Assembly (NCBI GenBank): GCA_005786775.1
Contig: SYDD01000371.1
Coordinates: 1-37,765 of the forward strand
DNA: 37,765 nt
Reading direction: 5' to 3'
From: Opitutaceae bacterium
Lineage (GTDB): Bacteria; Verrucomicrobiota; Verrucomicrobiia; Opitutales; Opitutaceae
Shown here: positions 9,678 to 19,276 of the stretch, in pieces
Layout of the letters: each line of letters opens with the position of its first letter
How positions within the stretch are numbered: position 1 is the stretch's first letter
Position numbers and translations under genes: made by a program
Notes under the pieces: generated by a model
Told to the model about the DNA's origin: nothing
Seen by the model: only the letters and a program-made list of their open reading frames with translations
Database searches by the model: none

Positions 9678-10268
9678 TTGCTCATTCCCCGAGCCCACCT
9701 CGCTTGCCTCTTGGCCGGACTGACGGCCGGATGCCCTCTGCAGGCACAAAGCACGCCGCAATCGCCGGAGGCCGATTGGAGCGTCGAGTCCGGCGTGATC
9801 TGGCAGGTGGGGAAGCTCACGCCGCTGGCGTACACCCTGCTGCCAACCCAGTTGTCCTGGCGCTCGGGGGAGATCCGGGGCCATGATCTCGGGGACGGAT
9901 CGCGGCTGGTGCTCCGGCACCGCTTGACCTTCTTCGCCACGGCAATCCTGAAGGGTCCCGAATCGTCTTATTCCGGAGTCGCCGCCTCCCCCTCCCTTGA
10001 GTGGTGGAATCCCGCGCGCACCCGCTCGTGGTACCTCGGGGCGGGGGGGGGCGCCGGCGCGATCGATTCCCGCGGGGTTCCAGGAGGCCAGGGTCAGGAT
10101 TTTACCCTGAACTGGTTCGTCCGCGCCGGCGCGGAGTGGAGCCCCGCAGCCTATGGCCGCGTCTTCGCCGGCGTCTTTTTCCAGCATCTCTCCAACGGGG
10201 GCCAAACGGATCCGAACCCGGGCATAGACGCCCTCGGCTTCACCCTCGGCTTTTCCTGGCGGCAGTGA
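9678..10268 (+). CDS. PagL-like lipid A 3-O-deacylase / acyloxyacyl hydrolase
   Basis: Signal-peptide-like start, small beta-barrel, PagL-type motif FFQHLSNGGQTDPNPGIDALGFTLGFSW. Start codon uncertain (TTG 9678 proposed). Confidence 0.7.
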   Translation: MLIPRAHLACLLAGLTAGCPLQAQSTPQSPEADWSVESGVIWQVGKLTPLAYTLLPTQLSWRSGEIRGHDLGDGSRLVLRHRLTFFATAILKGPESSYSGVAASPSLEWWNPARTRSWYLGAGGGAGAIDSRGVPGGQGQDFTLNWFVRAGAEWSPAAYGRVFAGVFFQHLSNGGQTDPNPGIDALGFTLGFSWRQ

Positions 10269-10319
10269 GGGGCCCCCAACGAGCGGCCCGGGGCGGACGC
10301 TCGCGGCGGCAGCGCTGGC

Positions 10320-11546
10320 TCAGGTCCGGCGGTAAGACCAGTTGAACATCGGAACCGCCATCAGGGTCGTGAAAATCGCCATGAACACCATCACCGTGAA
10401 AAAGGTGGGGGTGATGATCCCCTGCTCCAGCCCGATGTTGAGGATGATGAGCTCCATGAGACCGCGTGCATTCATCAGGGACCCGATCCCCATCGCCTCG
10501 CGATGGTTTTCCCCGCACGCCCGCGCGGCGACATAGCAGGCTCCGGCCTTGCCGAGGACGGCGACTGCAAGGGCGAGGAGCGAGATCCCCAGCAGACCAG
10601 CGTCACCGACCAGATCAAAGCGCGTATTCAGCCCGGAATAAACGAAGAACAGCGGGAGCAGCAGCCAGGTTGTGAGCGGTTCAACCCACGCCCGGAGGGA
10701 ATCCGAAAAGGCCCCGCGGGGGACCGCCACGCCGAGAAAGAAGGCCCCGAAAACCGCATAGAGGCCGATGGTGTCCGTGTACCAACAGGCCAACATCAGG
10801 ATCACCAGCACCCAGCCGAAGGCGAAACGCTCGGCGGACTGGTTTCTCGCAGCAAAGGTGGCCAGACCGGCCAGCGCCCTCCGTCCCAGTGTGAAAACCA
10901 ACAGCAGGAAAATGCCACTGCCGACGACCGCCTTGGCCGCGATCCAGGGATCGCCCTTGAGGCTGGCGAGCACCAGCGCGAGGATGCCCCACGCGGCGGC
11001 GTCATCGATCGCGGCGGCCGCGATCGCCAAGGCCCCCACCGTGGTACCGGTCAGCCCTCGCTCGACAATGATGCGCGCCAGCATCGGGAACGCGGTGATC
11101 GCCATCGCCGCGCCGACGAACGGTCCCGCCTGGAGCGCGGTCACCCCGGGACCGAAGAAACCCTCCCGGCCCAGCAGGAAGAGTCCCAGGCCGCAACCAA
11201 GCGCGAAGGGCACCAGAATGCCGGAAGCCGAGATCGCCGCCGCGCTCCGCACCCGCGCGCAGATCAATTCGATCCGGAATTCCAGCCCGACGGTGAACAT
11301 GTAGAGCGCCAGTCCCAACTGCGCCCCCGCGAACAGGATCGGCCGGGACTCTGCGGGGAAAACCGCCGCCTGCAGCGAGGGCAGGAAATAGCCGAACAGC
11401 GAGGGGCCCAGCACCACCCCCGCGATCATTTCTCCGACCACGGGCGGCTGCCCGAGGCGCGCCGCCGCCATCCCCACCAATCGACAACAGGCGAGCACCG
11501 CGGCCAATTGGAGAAAGAAGCGGACCGAAAGCTCGAACGGGGTCAT
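10320..11546 (-). CDS. Cation:proton antiporter (CPA2 family)
   Basis: Multi-TM protein; GQPPVVGEMIAGVVLGPSLFGYFLP, AIDDAAAWGILALV, NARGLMELIILNIGL. Confidence 0.88.
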   Translation of the reverse strand: MTPFELSVRFFLQLAAVLACCRLVGMAAARLGQPPVVGEMIAGVVLGPSLFGYFLPSLQAAVFPAESRPILFAGAQLGLALYMFTVGLEFRIELICARVRSAAAISASGILVPFALGCGLGLFLLGREGFFGPGVTALQAGPFVGAAMAITAFPMLARIIVERGLTGTTVGALAIAAAAIDDAAAWGILALVLASLKGDPWIAAKAVVGSGIFLLLVFTLGRRALAGLATFAARNQSAERFAFGWVLVILMLACWYTDTIGLYAVFGAFFLGVAVPRGAFSDSLRAWVEPLTTWLLLPLFFVYSGLNTRFDLVGDAGLLGISLLALAVAVLGKAGACYVAARACGENHREAMGIGSLMNARGLMELIILNIGLEQGIITPTFFTVMVFMAIFTTLMAVPMFNWSYRRT

Positions 11547-11647
11547 GATTCCGGGCATAGCTGCCCGAATACGCCCTCGGGACAAGGCGTAAGTCTTGCG
11601 CATTGACTCACGTGCGGGCGCCCGCTCGTCTGCGCAAAGCGACCCTG

Positions 11648-12583
11648 ATGATGGCCCCAATCGCAACCGGCGAACCCACCAAGCTGCGGGTGATCTTCGA
11701 CTCCCGTCCCGGTCCCGCGGACCCGGAGGCCCCGAGGATCCCCGCGCGGTGCTTGGCGGGACCGGCGGAGGAGTTGATCTTTCCCGAGGCCGTCGCGGTG
11801 GAAACCAATCCCCGACTCCGGCTATTCCGGGCAGGCGAGTTTCTGGTCGGCCATGCCAGCGAGCCCTTTTCGCGGACCGAGCTGTCCCGGGCTTCGAAAA
11901 CCCTGTACCGGAGGATACTCGCGGCCTGCCGGGGGCGGCATCTGGTTCGCCTCTGGAATTACGTCCCGGACATCAATGGCAGCGCGGGCGGCCTCGAGCA
12001 TTACCGGGCCTTTTGCGAGGGCAGATCCTTCGCGTTCGAGGAGGAGTTCGGTCAGGGCTTCCGGCCCAAGCTGCCCGCGGCCTCCGCGGTGGGCAGCGAA
12101 GGCGACCAGCTCAACGTGATTTTCGCGGCAGTGGACCGGAAACCCGAGCACTTTGAGAATCCCGAACAGGTGCCCGCCTACCTCTATCCGGCCGAGCACG
12201 GTCCCCGTTCGCCGAGTTTCGCCCGTGCCACGGTCGCCGAGGTGGGCGGGGCGAAGTGGGCCTTCATCTCGGGAACGGCTGCCATCAAAGGGCACCGGAC
12301 GTGTTTTCCCGATCAGCTCCTGCCCCAAATCGATTGCACGCTGGAAAACCTGCGGCTGATCTCGAAAGCGAGCGGGTGGGGCGAGGATCTGGGTGCCGCC
12401 GCGGGAGCCACCCGCCATTTCAAGGTCTACCTCCGGCAGCCAAACGACCTCGGGACGACCAGGGATGTCCTGCACCGTCTCCTCGTGCGCCCCGCGGACC
12501 GGGTCACGTACCTGCATGCCGACATCTGCCGGGCGGAGCTGACCGTGGAGATTGAGGCCACCTTGGTAGGGAGCCCGATCTGA
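11648..12583 (+). CDS. Chorismatase (XanB2/FkbO/Hyg5 family; predicted hydroxybenzoate-type product)
   Basis: Family-like motifs LVRLWNYVPDINGSAGGLEHYRAFCEGRS, LPAASAVGS, NPEQVPAYLYPAEHGPRSPSFARA, FISGTAAIKGH, LHADICRAELTVEIE. Start among ATGs at 11603/11648/11651 uncertain. Confidence 0.85.
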   Translation: MMAPIATGEPTKLRVIFDSRPGPADPEAPRIPARCLAGPAEELIFPEAVAVETNPRLRLFRAGEFLVGHASEPFSRTELSRASKTLYRRILAACRGRHLVRLWNYVPDINGSAGGLEHYRAFCEGRSFAFEEEFGQGFRPKLPAASAVGSEGDQLNVIFAAVDRKPEHFENPEQVPAYLYPAEHGPRSPSFARATVAEVGGAKWAFISGTAAIKGHRTCFPDQLLPQIDCTLENLRLISKASGWGEDLGAAAGATRHFKVYLRQPNDLGTTRDVLHRLLVRPADRVTYLHADICRAELTVEIEATLVGSPI

Positions 12584-12771
12584 GCGGCAAGCCGGGGGGC
12601 ATTCGGGAATTCAAATGCCGGGCGCCGCCCGACACGACGGCGGAAGCGGAGACGTCGCGGGCAAAACTGACCTAAACCGCCTGGCGAACTTCCGCCTCCA
12701 GAGACGCTTGCCTGAACCCAGGCGGGCGTAGAGGCTGTCGCGTGACGGCCTCCCCTTGATCGCATGACAGG

Positions 12772-13794
12772 GTGTACAAGCAGGGATCCGCGCTGACTCC
12801 GCTCATGACAGGAATAGGGCTCCTCACTTTTGTGACTTTCTTTACGAACGTTATCGGAGTCCTAGCGCGTGGAGTCGCCTCTCGACTCCCCCTCCTCCTT
12901 CTGGCCGGCCTGCTCGCCTGCTTCGGCTTGTCCGGTTGTGTCGTTCTGCGCGTCGCGCCCTTTCCGGTGCTCCCCGTGGACGGGTCGGCGGAGGACGGCA
13001 ACTCAGCGCGGATGATCTTCGAACGCTGCCTGGCCGCACATGGAGGCGACCTGCGGCGGCATCCCGGTGACCTCAATCTGGCCACGGACGGCCACTGGTT
13101 CGCGCTGATCCAACGCATCCAACCCCTGGTGACCGATTCCGCGTTCCGCGTCCGGTCCGAGGAACGCTATCGCCCTGCGGAGGGACTCTATGTGGTGCGG
13201 CACACCGGACCCTCGGGGGTCAAGCAGGTGGTGCGACGGGCGGGCAGGATCGAAGCGGTGCGCTACAACGGGGAATTGGAGCGGGATCCCGCCAAGCTTA
13301 GCGCCACCGCGATGACCAATGACGCCTTTCGGATGTTTCATTTCGGACCGACCTTCTTCCTTGAGCGCGTGAACGCCTGGCGGCCGTTGCCGGAGGCGGC
13401 CGAGGGCGGGCGGCGCTATCACCGCATCATCGGGGCGCTGACGCCCGGGTTCGGCGATGCCGCCGAGGACCGGGTGGTGCTCTGGATCGACTTCGAAACC
13501 TTCCGCCTTTTTCGCGTTCACATGACCCTGAACGGGTTTGAAACGACCAAAGGCGCCCACGTGGACACGACGTTTCTCGACTACCGTGAAGTGGCGGGCT
13601 TCCTGCTCCCCACCCGTTTCCACGAGCGCGTCCTCGGGCCCCTGCACCTGGATGCACACACCTGGTGGACCACCGGACTGGATCATGATCGCGGCTGGGA
13701 GGCGGCCCAGGTGACCGGCGATGCATTCACGGGCGTCGCCGCACCGCCGGCGCGACCCATCGTCCCGGCGAAAGCACCGGCGGGGACGCCCTGA
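12772..13794 (+). CDS. Putative lipoprotein, LolA/LolB-like fold possible
   Basis: Hydrophobic leader with lipobox-like LSGC; AAHGGDLRRHPGDLN pattern common in LolA-like secreted proteins. Start uncertain. Confidence 0.55.
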   Translation: MYKQGSALTPLMTGIGLLTFVTFFTNVIGVLARGVASRLPLLLLAGLLACFGLSGCVVLRVAPFPVLPVDGSAEDGNSARMIFERCLAAHGGDLRRHPGDLNLATDGHWFALIQRIQPLVTDSAFRVRSEERYRPAEGLYVVRHTGPSGVKQVVRRAGRIEAVRYNGELERDPAKLSATAMTNDAFRMFHFGPTFFLERVNAWRPLPEAAEGGRRYHRIIGALTPGFGDAAEDRVVLWIDFETFRLFRVHMTLNGFETTKGAHVDTTFLDYREVAGFLLPTRFHERVLGPLHLDAHTWWTTGLDHDRGWEAAQVTGDAFTGVAAPPARPIVPAKAPAGTP

Positions 13795-13834
13795 TCCGAC
13801 CGCGCGGGCGCGCGGGAAGCCGAAGGAGGGCGGG

Positions 13835-15187
13835 CTAGACGGCAGCGCCAGCCAAGAGCTGACGCAGTCGTCCGGTATCCGTCTTGCCACGCGCCGTCAG
13901 AGGGAACTGCGCCAGCACCAGGAAGCGTTTGGGCACTTTCCAGGAGGCCAGCCGAGTCTGGAGATCGCGGCGCAGCTGCCCGCCGGACAAGGAGGTGGCC
14001 ACGATCGCGACGAGGGCGTCGGGGCGGTTCGGCTCGGGAGCCACGAAGGCGTCCTTTACTCCTACGGTGTTCCGGAGGGCGCGCTCCACCTCCGAGAGAT
14101 CGAGCCTTCGTCCGGCAATTTTGACCATTCGCCCAGCCCTGCCCAGCAGCAGGATTTCCCCGTTCGGTTTGCGCCGGGCCCGGTCCGCGGGCCGATGCGC
14201 CCCCACCCCCGCGCGTCCGCGCCGGCGGTTGCCCAAAGTGAGGACCGCGCGACTCGAGACGCTAAACCTGCCCGCGGGCTCCCAGGAAAGGTACACTCCC
14301 GGCAAGGGCAGGCCCACGTTTCCGTCCGAGGTCGCGGCCTCGCCCGCCGGATCGTACGAGATGCCGCCAGTTTCGCTCGAACCGTAAAAGTTGTGCACCC
14401 GTCGGGCGAAGCGCTCATAAAAAGCCTGGGCGACCTCCCGGGCCAAAGGCGAACCCGCGGAAATGACCAACCGGAGCGGGGCCAGCTGGTCCGGCGCCAC
14501 CTCGGCTTCGACCAGGGCGCGGAGGATGGCGGGGACCGCCGGAAACACGGACGGCCGCCAGCGTTCGACGGCGCGCGCGATGGCCTGGGGCAAAGGCGAC
14601 GCCTCGCAGACCACGCCCGTGCCTTGCAGCACCAGAGGAAGCACCAGGTTGCCCATCCCGTAGGAGTGGCCGAATGGAATGATGCCGAGGTTGAGATCGC
14701 GCCCGGTGATCCCCATCCCCCGGCAGATCTGCCGGCCGTCCGCCATCATCTGGGCATCGGTGAAGGGCAGCGCCCGCGGGAGTCCGGTGGAACCCGAGGT
14801 CAATTTGACGAGCCGGCGGCCATCGCGGGCCGGCTTACGCCCGAGGGTCGCCGGGCGCCAGCCCTTGGCCGACCAAAGCCTCGCGGCACCCGCGGTGGCA
14901 GCCAATGCCGCCTGCGCCGCGGGCGGCTCGCCGGCATCGAGGGGCACGATGACCGCATCCGCCTTCAGCAGCCCCAGGAACACGCGCCACCAATCGCCCC
15001 CGTTGGGCTCACACATCGCCACCGGTTGGGCGGCCAGTCCCGCGCCGTGTTCCAGCGCCCAACGGTCCCCCAGAAGATCCAATTGCCGGCGGGTGAATGC
15101 CCCCCCCGCGGCCGGGTCGATCAGGGCGATTGCGTCAGGTGCGGCGCGCACGGTGCGGCGCCAGGCATGCAGGAGGCTGGCGCTCAT
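13835..15187 (-). CDS. AMP-dependent acyl/aryl ligase
   Basis: LVKLTSGSTGLPRALPFT (P-loop-like A-motif), NFYGSSETGG, GRMVKIAGRRLDLSEVE, C-terminal RGKTDTGRL. ATGA overlap with the upstream gene. Confidence 0.88.
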   Translation of the reverse strand: MSASLLHAWRRTVRAAPDAIALIDPAAGGAFTRRQLDLLGDRWALEHGAGLAAQPVAMCEPNGGDWWRVFLGLLKADAVIVPLDAGEPPAAQAALAATAGAARLWSAKGWRPATLGRKPARDGRRLVKLTSGSTGLPRALPFTDAQMMADGRQICRGMGITGRDLNLGIIPFGHSYGMGNLVLPLVLQGTGVVCEASPLPQAIARAVERWRPSVFPAVPAILRALVEAEVAPDQLAPLRLVISAGSPLAREVAQAFYERFARRVHNFYGSSETGGISYDPAGEAATSDGNVGLPLPGVYLSWEPAGRFSVSSRAVLTLGNRRRGRAGVGAHRPADRARRKPNGEILLLGRAGRMVKIAGRRLDLSEVERALRNTVGVKDAFVAPEPNRPDALVAIVATSLSGGQLRRDLQTRLASWKVPKRFLVLAQFPLTARGKTDTGRLRQLLAGAAV

Positions 15188-17526
15188 GGGCGGCCGGGAC
15201 CCGCGAACGTCTCCGCTTCAATCACGACGAGGGCAGTGAGTACGATCAGGCTGACCGTGAGGCCGAGCGCGCTCACGACGGGGATGCCACTGAAGGCGAG
15301 GACCCCGAAGGAAGCCGCGGTCGAAACCGCGGAGAGACGCACCGGCACCGGGGGCGACGAGGCGGTCGCGGAGGTTTCGGCGGAGAAGATCGCGTAGTTG
15401 TGCGACAGGCAAATGCCCAGGAAGGCACCCAGCAGGTGGAAAAGGTTGAGCTGCTGCCCCGCGATGCCGAAGGCCCCGAAGATCAGGAAACACGAGCTGG
15501 CGGGAATCAACGCGATGCGCAGTCCGCGGCGAGAGGGGTAAATGCAGAACACGCTGGCGATCACCAGCCCCAGCCCGGCGAGGCTCAGCCAGAGCGCCGA
15601 CCAGCGGTACCGCCGGAAGAGTTCATTGAGCGAGCCGAGCTGGTCGAGCCCGATGGTGCCCAATTCCGCCGGCGGCGCGGCAGGGCCGCGCGCCGCGGTT
15701 TTGGTCAGGAACCAATACGGCGAGGAGCGGAGGTTCGCCAGCAACGCGAAAGGTCCGCTCAACTTCTGGTCAATCTCGGCCACCAGAGCCTGGTAATCGC
15801 CTTCGGCCGCCTGCCCGAGCATTTGACGCCAATCCTCCAGGAAGGGCTGGAAGTAGTCGGGGGTCATCCCTTTGCGGCCCAGCGCCTGGCGGAATTCGGC
15901 CGGGAAAGCCTCAAGGGAGGCCAGGTGCCCGCGCAGTGCCTTCACCGCCTGCTCCGTGGGAACGATCAGACCCAGGCTCACCCCGCGACTCCGGTCCCCG
16001 CCGTTCGCGATCCACGCGTGAAACTCCTCCAGCTTGCGACGGGCCTCGGCCAGGGAGGGCGCGGCCGTGAGAAAGACCGATCCATCCGCTTGATCCCCGA
16101 ACAAGGACCGGACGGCGGCGTCATTCGCCCGCAGGTCGTCCGCCGGCAGGTCCAGCTGCCGGATATCATCACGCCATGTCACGAACCAGGGGCCCGCGAG
16201 AGCCACCGCCGCCGCGCAGGCGGCCAACGCGCGGCACAAATTCCTGCCGCGCCGCGAGCGGAGGAATCCCGGCGGTGGGGGAAAGCACCGCGCCTCGAGC
16301 CGGGGCCGTTCCAGCTGGGCGAAATACAGCATCGCCGCGCCGAGGGCGCAGAGGAGACCGGCCGCGACGAACACCCCGAGCTGACGAATGAGCGGCAGGT
16401 CCGAAAAGAGCAGCAGCAGGAAACCGAGGGTCGTGGTGAGGCAGCTGGCCAGCAGGGAGGGCAGCAGGCGTCTCAACTTCCGGCCGTAGGGTTCGCCCTC
16501 GTAGGCGTCCGACTGCATGAAAAGGTAGAAGCCATAGTCGATCGCCACGCCGCCGAGCACGGAACCGAGCACAAAGACGAGGATGTGGGTGCGCTCGAAG
16601 ACCAGGGTGGTGACCGTCCAGGCCCCCAGCAACGAGAGCAGCATGACCGGCACCAGGTGGAGCAGCTGCAGGATCCGCCGGACGAAAACGAGGCTGCACA
16701 GGACGACCGCGACGAGCGAGAAAAGGTTCAGCCACCGGACTTCCGACTCGATGCGCGCACGGCTGGCCGCGGCGAAGCGATTCAGTCCGGTCCATTTGAG
16801 CTCCAGCCCTTCGCGATCGATCCCGGCGGCCACCCGCGCCTGTTCGATGGCGGCGAAGACGGGACTCTGCCCCTCCTCGCTGAAGGGGGAGCCGCGCATC
16901 CGGGCCCAGATCAGGCCCTCCCGGCCGGAACCCCCGAGCGGGAGCATCTTTTCGCCCTCATGGGCCAGCGTGGGCAGCAGGAGCAGAGGGTCGCGCGACA
17001 GCAGCTCCTGCATGCCAACCGCCTCGGGGCGTGCAAGGAAACGCTCCAAGTCGGCGGCCGCACGCTCTGCCATCCAAGCCGGAAAACCGGCCTCGTTCCC
17101 TGGGCCTCCATTGTACTCCCGGTGCATGCGGGCGAGCCAGGCAGGAAGCAGCCACCGCAGACGGTGCTCAAACAATGCCCGACCGAGAGCTTCGTCCGCG
17201 GCTGGGACCCCGAGCGCGACCGCCTCCGCAATCGCCGGTGAACGCCGTAACTCATCGGCGAACGCCGTGGCCAAGGCGCCCAATGAGCGCTGGGGAGCGT
17301 CCCGATCTGCCAGAGCAAAGAGCAACACCTGCGCCTGCGGGCCTTCCGCGAGCGATCGCATCACGAGCACCTCCCGGGTCTGCTCCCCGGGGGGGATCAG
17401 TTCGAGGACACTGGTTGAAATCTTCGCCGCATAGTCCAGGCAGCCCAGCCACGCCGCGCTGCCGAGCGCGAACGCGACGAGCACGGCGCGAACCGCAAGC
17501 CTGGAGGTGATTCCAGCCCTGATCAT
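15184..17526 (-). CDS. MMPL/RND-family exporter
   Basis: About 780 aa, two blocks of TM helices around soluble loops (FVLGSVLGGVAIDYGFYLFMQSDAYE; GAFLGICLSHNYAIFSAETSA). Confidence 0.85.
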   Translation of the reverse strand: MIRAGITSRLAVRAVLVAFALGSAAWLGCLDYAAKISTSVLELIPPGEQTREVLVMRSLAEGPQAQVLLFALADRDAPQRSLGALATAFADELRRSPAIAEAVALGVPAADEALGRALFEHRLRWLLPAWLARMHREYNGGPGNEAGFPAWMAERAAADLERFLARPEAVGMQELLSRDPLLLLPTLAHEGEKMLPLGGSGREGLIWARMRGSPFSEEGQSPVFAAIEQARVAAGIDREGLELKWTGLNRFAAASRARIESEVRWLNLFSLVAVVLCSLVFVRRILQLLHLVPVMLLSLLGAWTVTTLVFERTHILVFVLGSVLGGVAIDYGFYLFMQSDAYEGEPYGRKLRRLLPSLLASCLTTTLGFLLLLFSDLPLIRQLGVFVAAGLLCALGAAMLYFAQLERPRLEARCFPPPPGFLRSRRGRNLCRALAACAAAVALAGPWFVTWRDDIRQLDLPADDLRANDAAVRSLFGDQADGSVFLTAAPSLAEARRKLEEFHAWIANGGDRSRGVSLGLIVPTEQAVKALRGHLASLEAFPAEFRQALGRKGMTPDYFQPFLEDWRQMLGQAAEGDYQALVAEIDQKLSGPFALLANLRSSPYWFLTKTAARGPAAPPAELGTIGLDQLGSLNELFRRYRWSALWLSLAGLGLVIASVFCIYPSRRGLRIALIPASSCFLIFGAFGIAGQQLNLFHLLGAFLGICLSHNYAIFSAETSATASSPPVPVRLSAVSTAASFGVLAFSGIPVVSALGLTVSLIVLTALVVIEAETFAGPGRP

Positions 17527-17585
17527 GTTCCACCCGGGCGGTCGCACGAGGCTTCGCGGCTGGCCCGGAAACGCGGGGCGCGGGC

Positions 17586-17618
17586 CCCGTGCCGGCCCCA
17601 GGCCTCGGCCGGCACGGG
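17586..17618. repeat. Perfect 12-bp inverted repeat between lolA-like and MMPL genes
   Basis: CCCGTGCCGGCC-ccaggcctc-GGCCGGCACGGG. Confidence 0.8.
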
Positions 17619-17673
17619 AGGCGCAGAACCAGGAAACGAAAGGGATAAGGGGGCGCGCATCTTCAGAGAGAGA

Positions 17674-18366
17674 TCACCTGAAGAACTGCCGCAACGTGTC
17701 CGCGGTGAACAACAACCCATCCCGCGCATCGGTGATCTCGATCTCGATCCGCTGGGCAGCCGACCTGCCCATCGTGATGCGCCGCATCGCGGTGCCCTCT
17801 CCGGCAAGACCGATTCGCCCGACGATCCCAGCCAGGGCCTCTTGGCGCGGGCGCAGCAGGAGGGACCAGGTTGATCCCTCACGTCGGCCGTGAATCTCAA
17901 AGTCCTGCCCCAGCGCCGCCAGGTCGACCTGCAGCAGTCTGGCCAAAGTCGAGGCCGCGGTACGGATCCGGTCGTCCGGCGGGGCCTCGCGCTCCTCCCC
18001 CACCTCATTCCGTAACAGCAACCCCTTCCCATCCACGATCACCACGTTCCGGGCGGGAGCCAAGTAACTCAGGCTGAGTCCTCTTCCCGGGGAGATGCGG
18101 ATCTCGCCGCTCAGCACCACGGGATCGCGCCGGAAAGGGAAATACCTGCGTTCCTCGAATTTGGCTTGCCGGTTGCCCGGCGAGGCGAGCCCCGCGAACA
18201 AAGCCCTCCAGTCCGCGTCCCGCGCAGGCTCGATGCGGACAAAACCCTGCTCCGCCCCTTCTCCTACCGGCGGTTGCGCCGAGGCCAGGACGGCTGCGGC
18301 AGCCAGCAGCAGCGCGAGCGGGCGCGCGGCGGGAGCCCGGGGAGCAGACCGCTGGATCGTGTTCAT
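17674..18366 (-). CDS. LolA-like outer membrane lipoprotein carrier family protein
   Basis: Signal peptide; F-E-E-R-R-Y-F-P-F...LSGEIRISPGRGLSLSYLAPARNVVIVDGKGLLLRN is LolA-like. Start at ATG 18366, 4-bp overlap with the GT2 gene. Confidence 0.75.
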   Translation of the reverse strand: MNTIQRSAPRAPAARPLALLLAAAAVLASAQPPVGEGAEQGFVRIEPARDADWRALFAGLASPGNRQAKFEERRYFPFRRDPVVLSGEIRISPGRGLSLSYLAPARNVVIVDGKGLLLRNEVGEEREAPPDDRIRTAASTLARLLQVDLAALGQDFEIHGRREGSTWSLLLRPRQEALAGIVGRIGLAGEGTAMRRITMGRSAAQRIEIEITDARDGLLFTADTLRQFFR

Positions 18367-19139
18367 CGAGAAAGTCCTCCGCGCCGCGCGCCGCGCGCCC
18401 GCCACACCGCAATCCATCGCCACAGGAAGAGCTGGGTGAGGAGCCGGACGTGAAGCGAGCAAAGCCTGACGTTGTCGCGCACGTACTTGAAGTGGGAGAC
18501 GCCCCCGTCTTCCGGCGCCAGGTAGCGGCAGGGCGCGGCCAGGTTCAAGAGGGGAACCCCTCGCCAAGCCATCCGGACCGCCACCTCCGGGTCAAAGTCA
18601 AAGCCGCGCGCGAACCGGGTCTCGGCCAAGGCACGCCGGAGGGCGTCCGCCGGATAGACGCGGAATCCAAACAGCGGATCGTCGATTCCCGGTCCCAGGA
18701 TTTCGGCCCAGGCCAGCCAGACGCTCAGCTTGCGCCCGTGGAGTCTCACCCGGGGAGCCTCGGGGCCGAAAACCGGCCGGCCCAACACCAGAGATTCCGG
18801 GCGAGCCGCGGACGCCTCCATGAAGGGCCCGATCTGGTGCGACGGATGCTGGCCGTCCGCGTCCAAGGTCAGCACGTGGGTGAAGCCAGAGGCCAAGGCG
18901 GCTGCAAGGCCGGTTTCGATCGCGGCACCCTTGCCGCCGTTCCGCGGCCGGACGAGCACGCGCACCCGGGGATCCCGCTCCGCCAGCCGCAGCGCGGCAT
19001 CCACACTTCCATCGGTGCTGCCATCGTCGACCACCCAGACCGGGCTCCATTCCTCCAGCGCCGAGAGGAGCGTGGTGACCAGACGGTTCCCGGCGTTGAA
19101 GGCGGGGATGAGTACTAGGTGGGTCGTTGAGGCTGGCAT
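18363..19139 (-). CDS. Glycosyltransferase family 2
   Basis: LIPAFNAGNRL, VWVVDDGSTDGS, RNGGKGAAIETGL, LTLDADGQH. Confidence 0.92.
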   Translation of the reverse strand: MPASTTHLVLIPAFNAGNRLVTTLLSALEEWSPVWVVDDGSTDGSVDAALRLAERDPRVRVLVRPRNGGKGAAIETGLAAALASGFTHVLTLDADGQHPSHQIGPFMEASAARPESLVLGRPVFGPEAPRVRLHGRKLSVWLAWAEILGPGIDDPLFGFRVYPADALRRALAETRFARGFDFDPEVAVRMAWRGVPLLNLAAPCRYLAPEDGGVSHFKYVRDNVRLCSLHVRLLTQLFLWRWIAVWRARGARRGGLSR

Positions 19140-19276
19140 GAGGGCAAGGGCCGGGGATCACGCTTGCCCGGCGGGCACCGCCCACTGGGCCGGCAGGAAC
19201 GGGTGGGCGGCCGGCCGGGGTCCGGCGGCAACACAACCTAAAGGATCACGCGCGGACGTCTCTGGGGGTTCTGACT

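Noticed and set aside
13721-15397. 558-aa plus-strand ORF opposite the AMP-ligase
   Set aside because: Antisense shadow frame with no domain-like motifs.
15097-17241. 714-aa plus-strand ORF opposite the MMPL exporter
   Set aside because: Low-complexity shadow translation; the minus-strand exporter is well supported.
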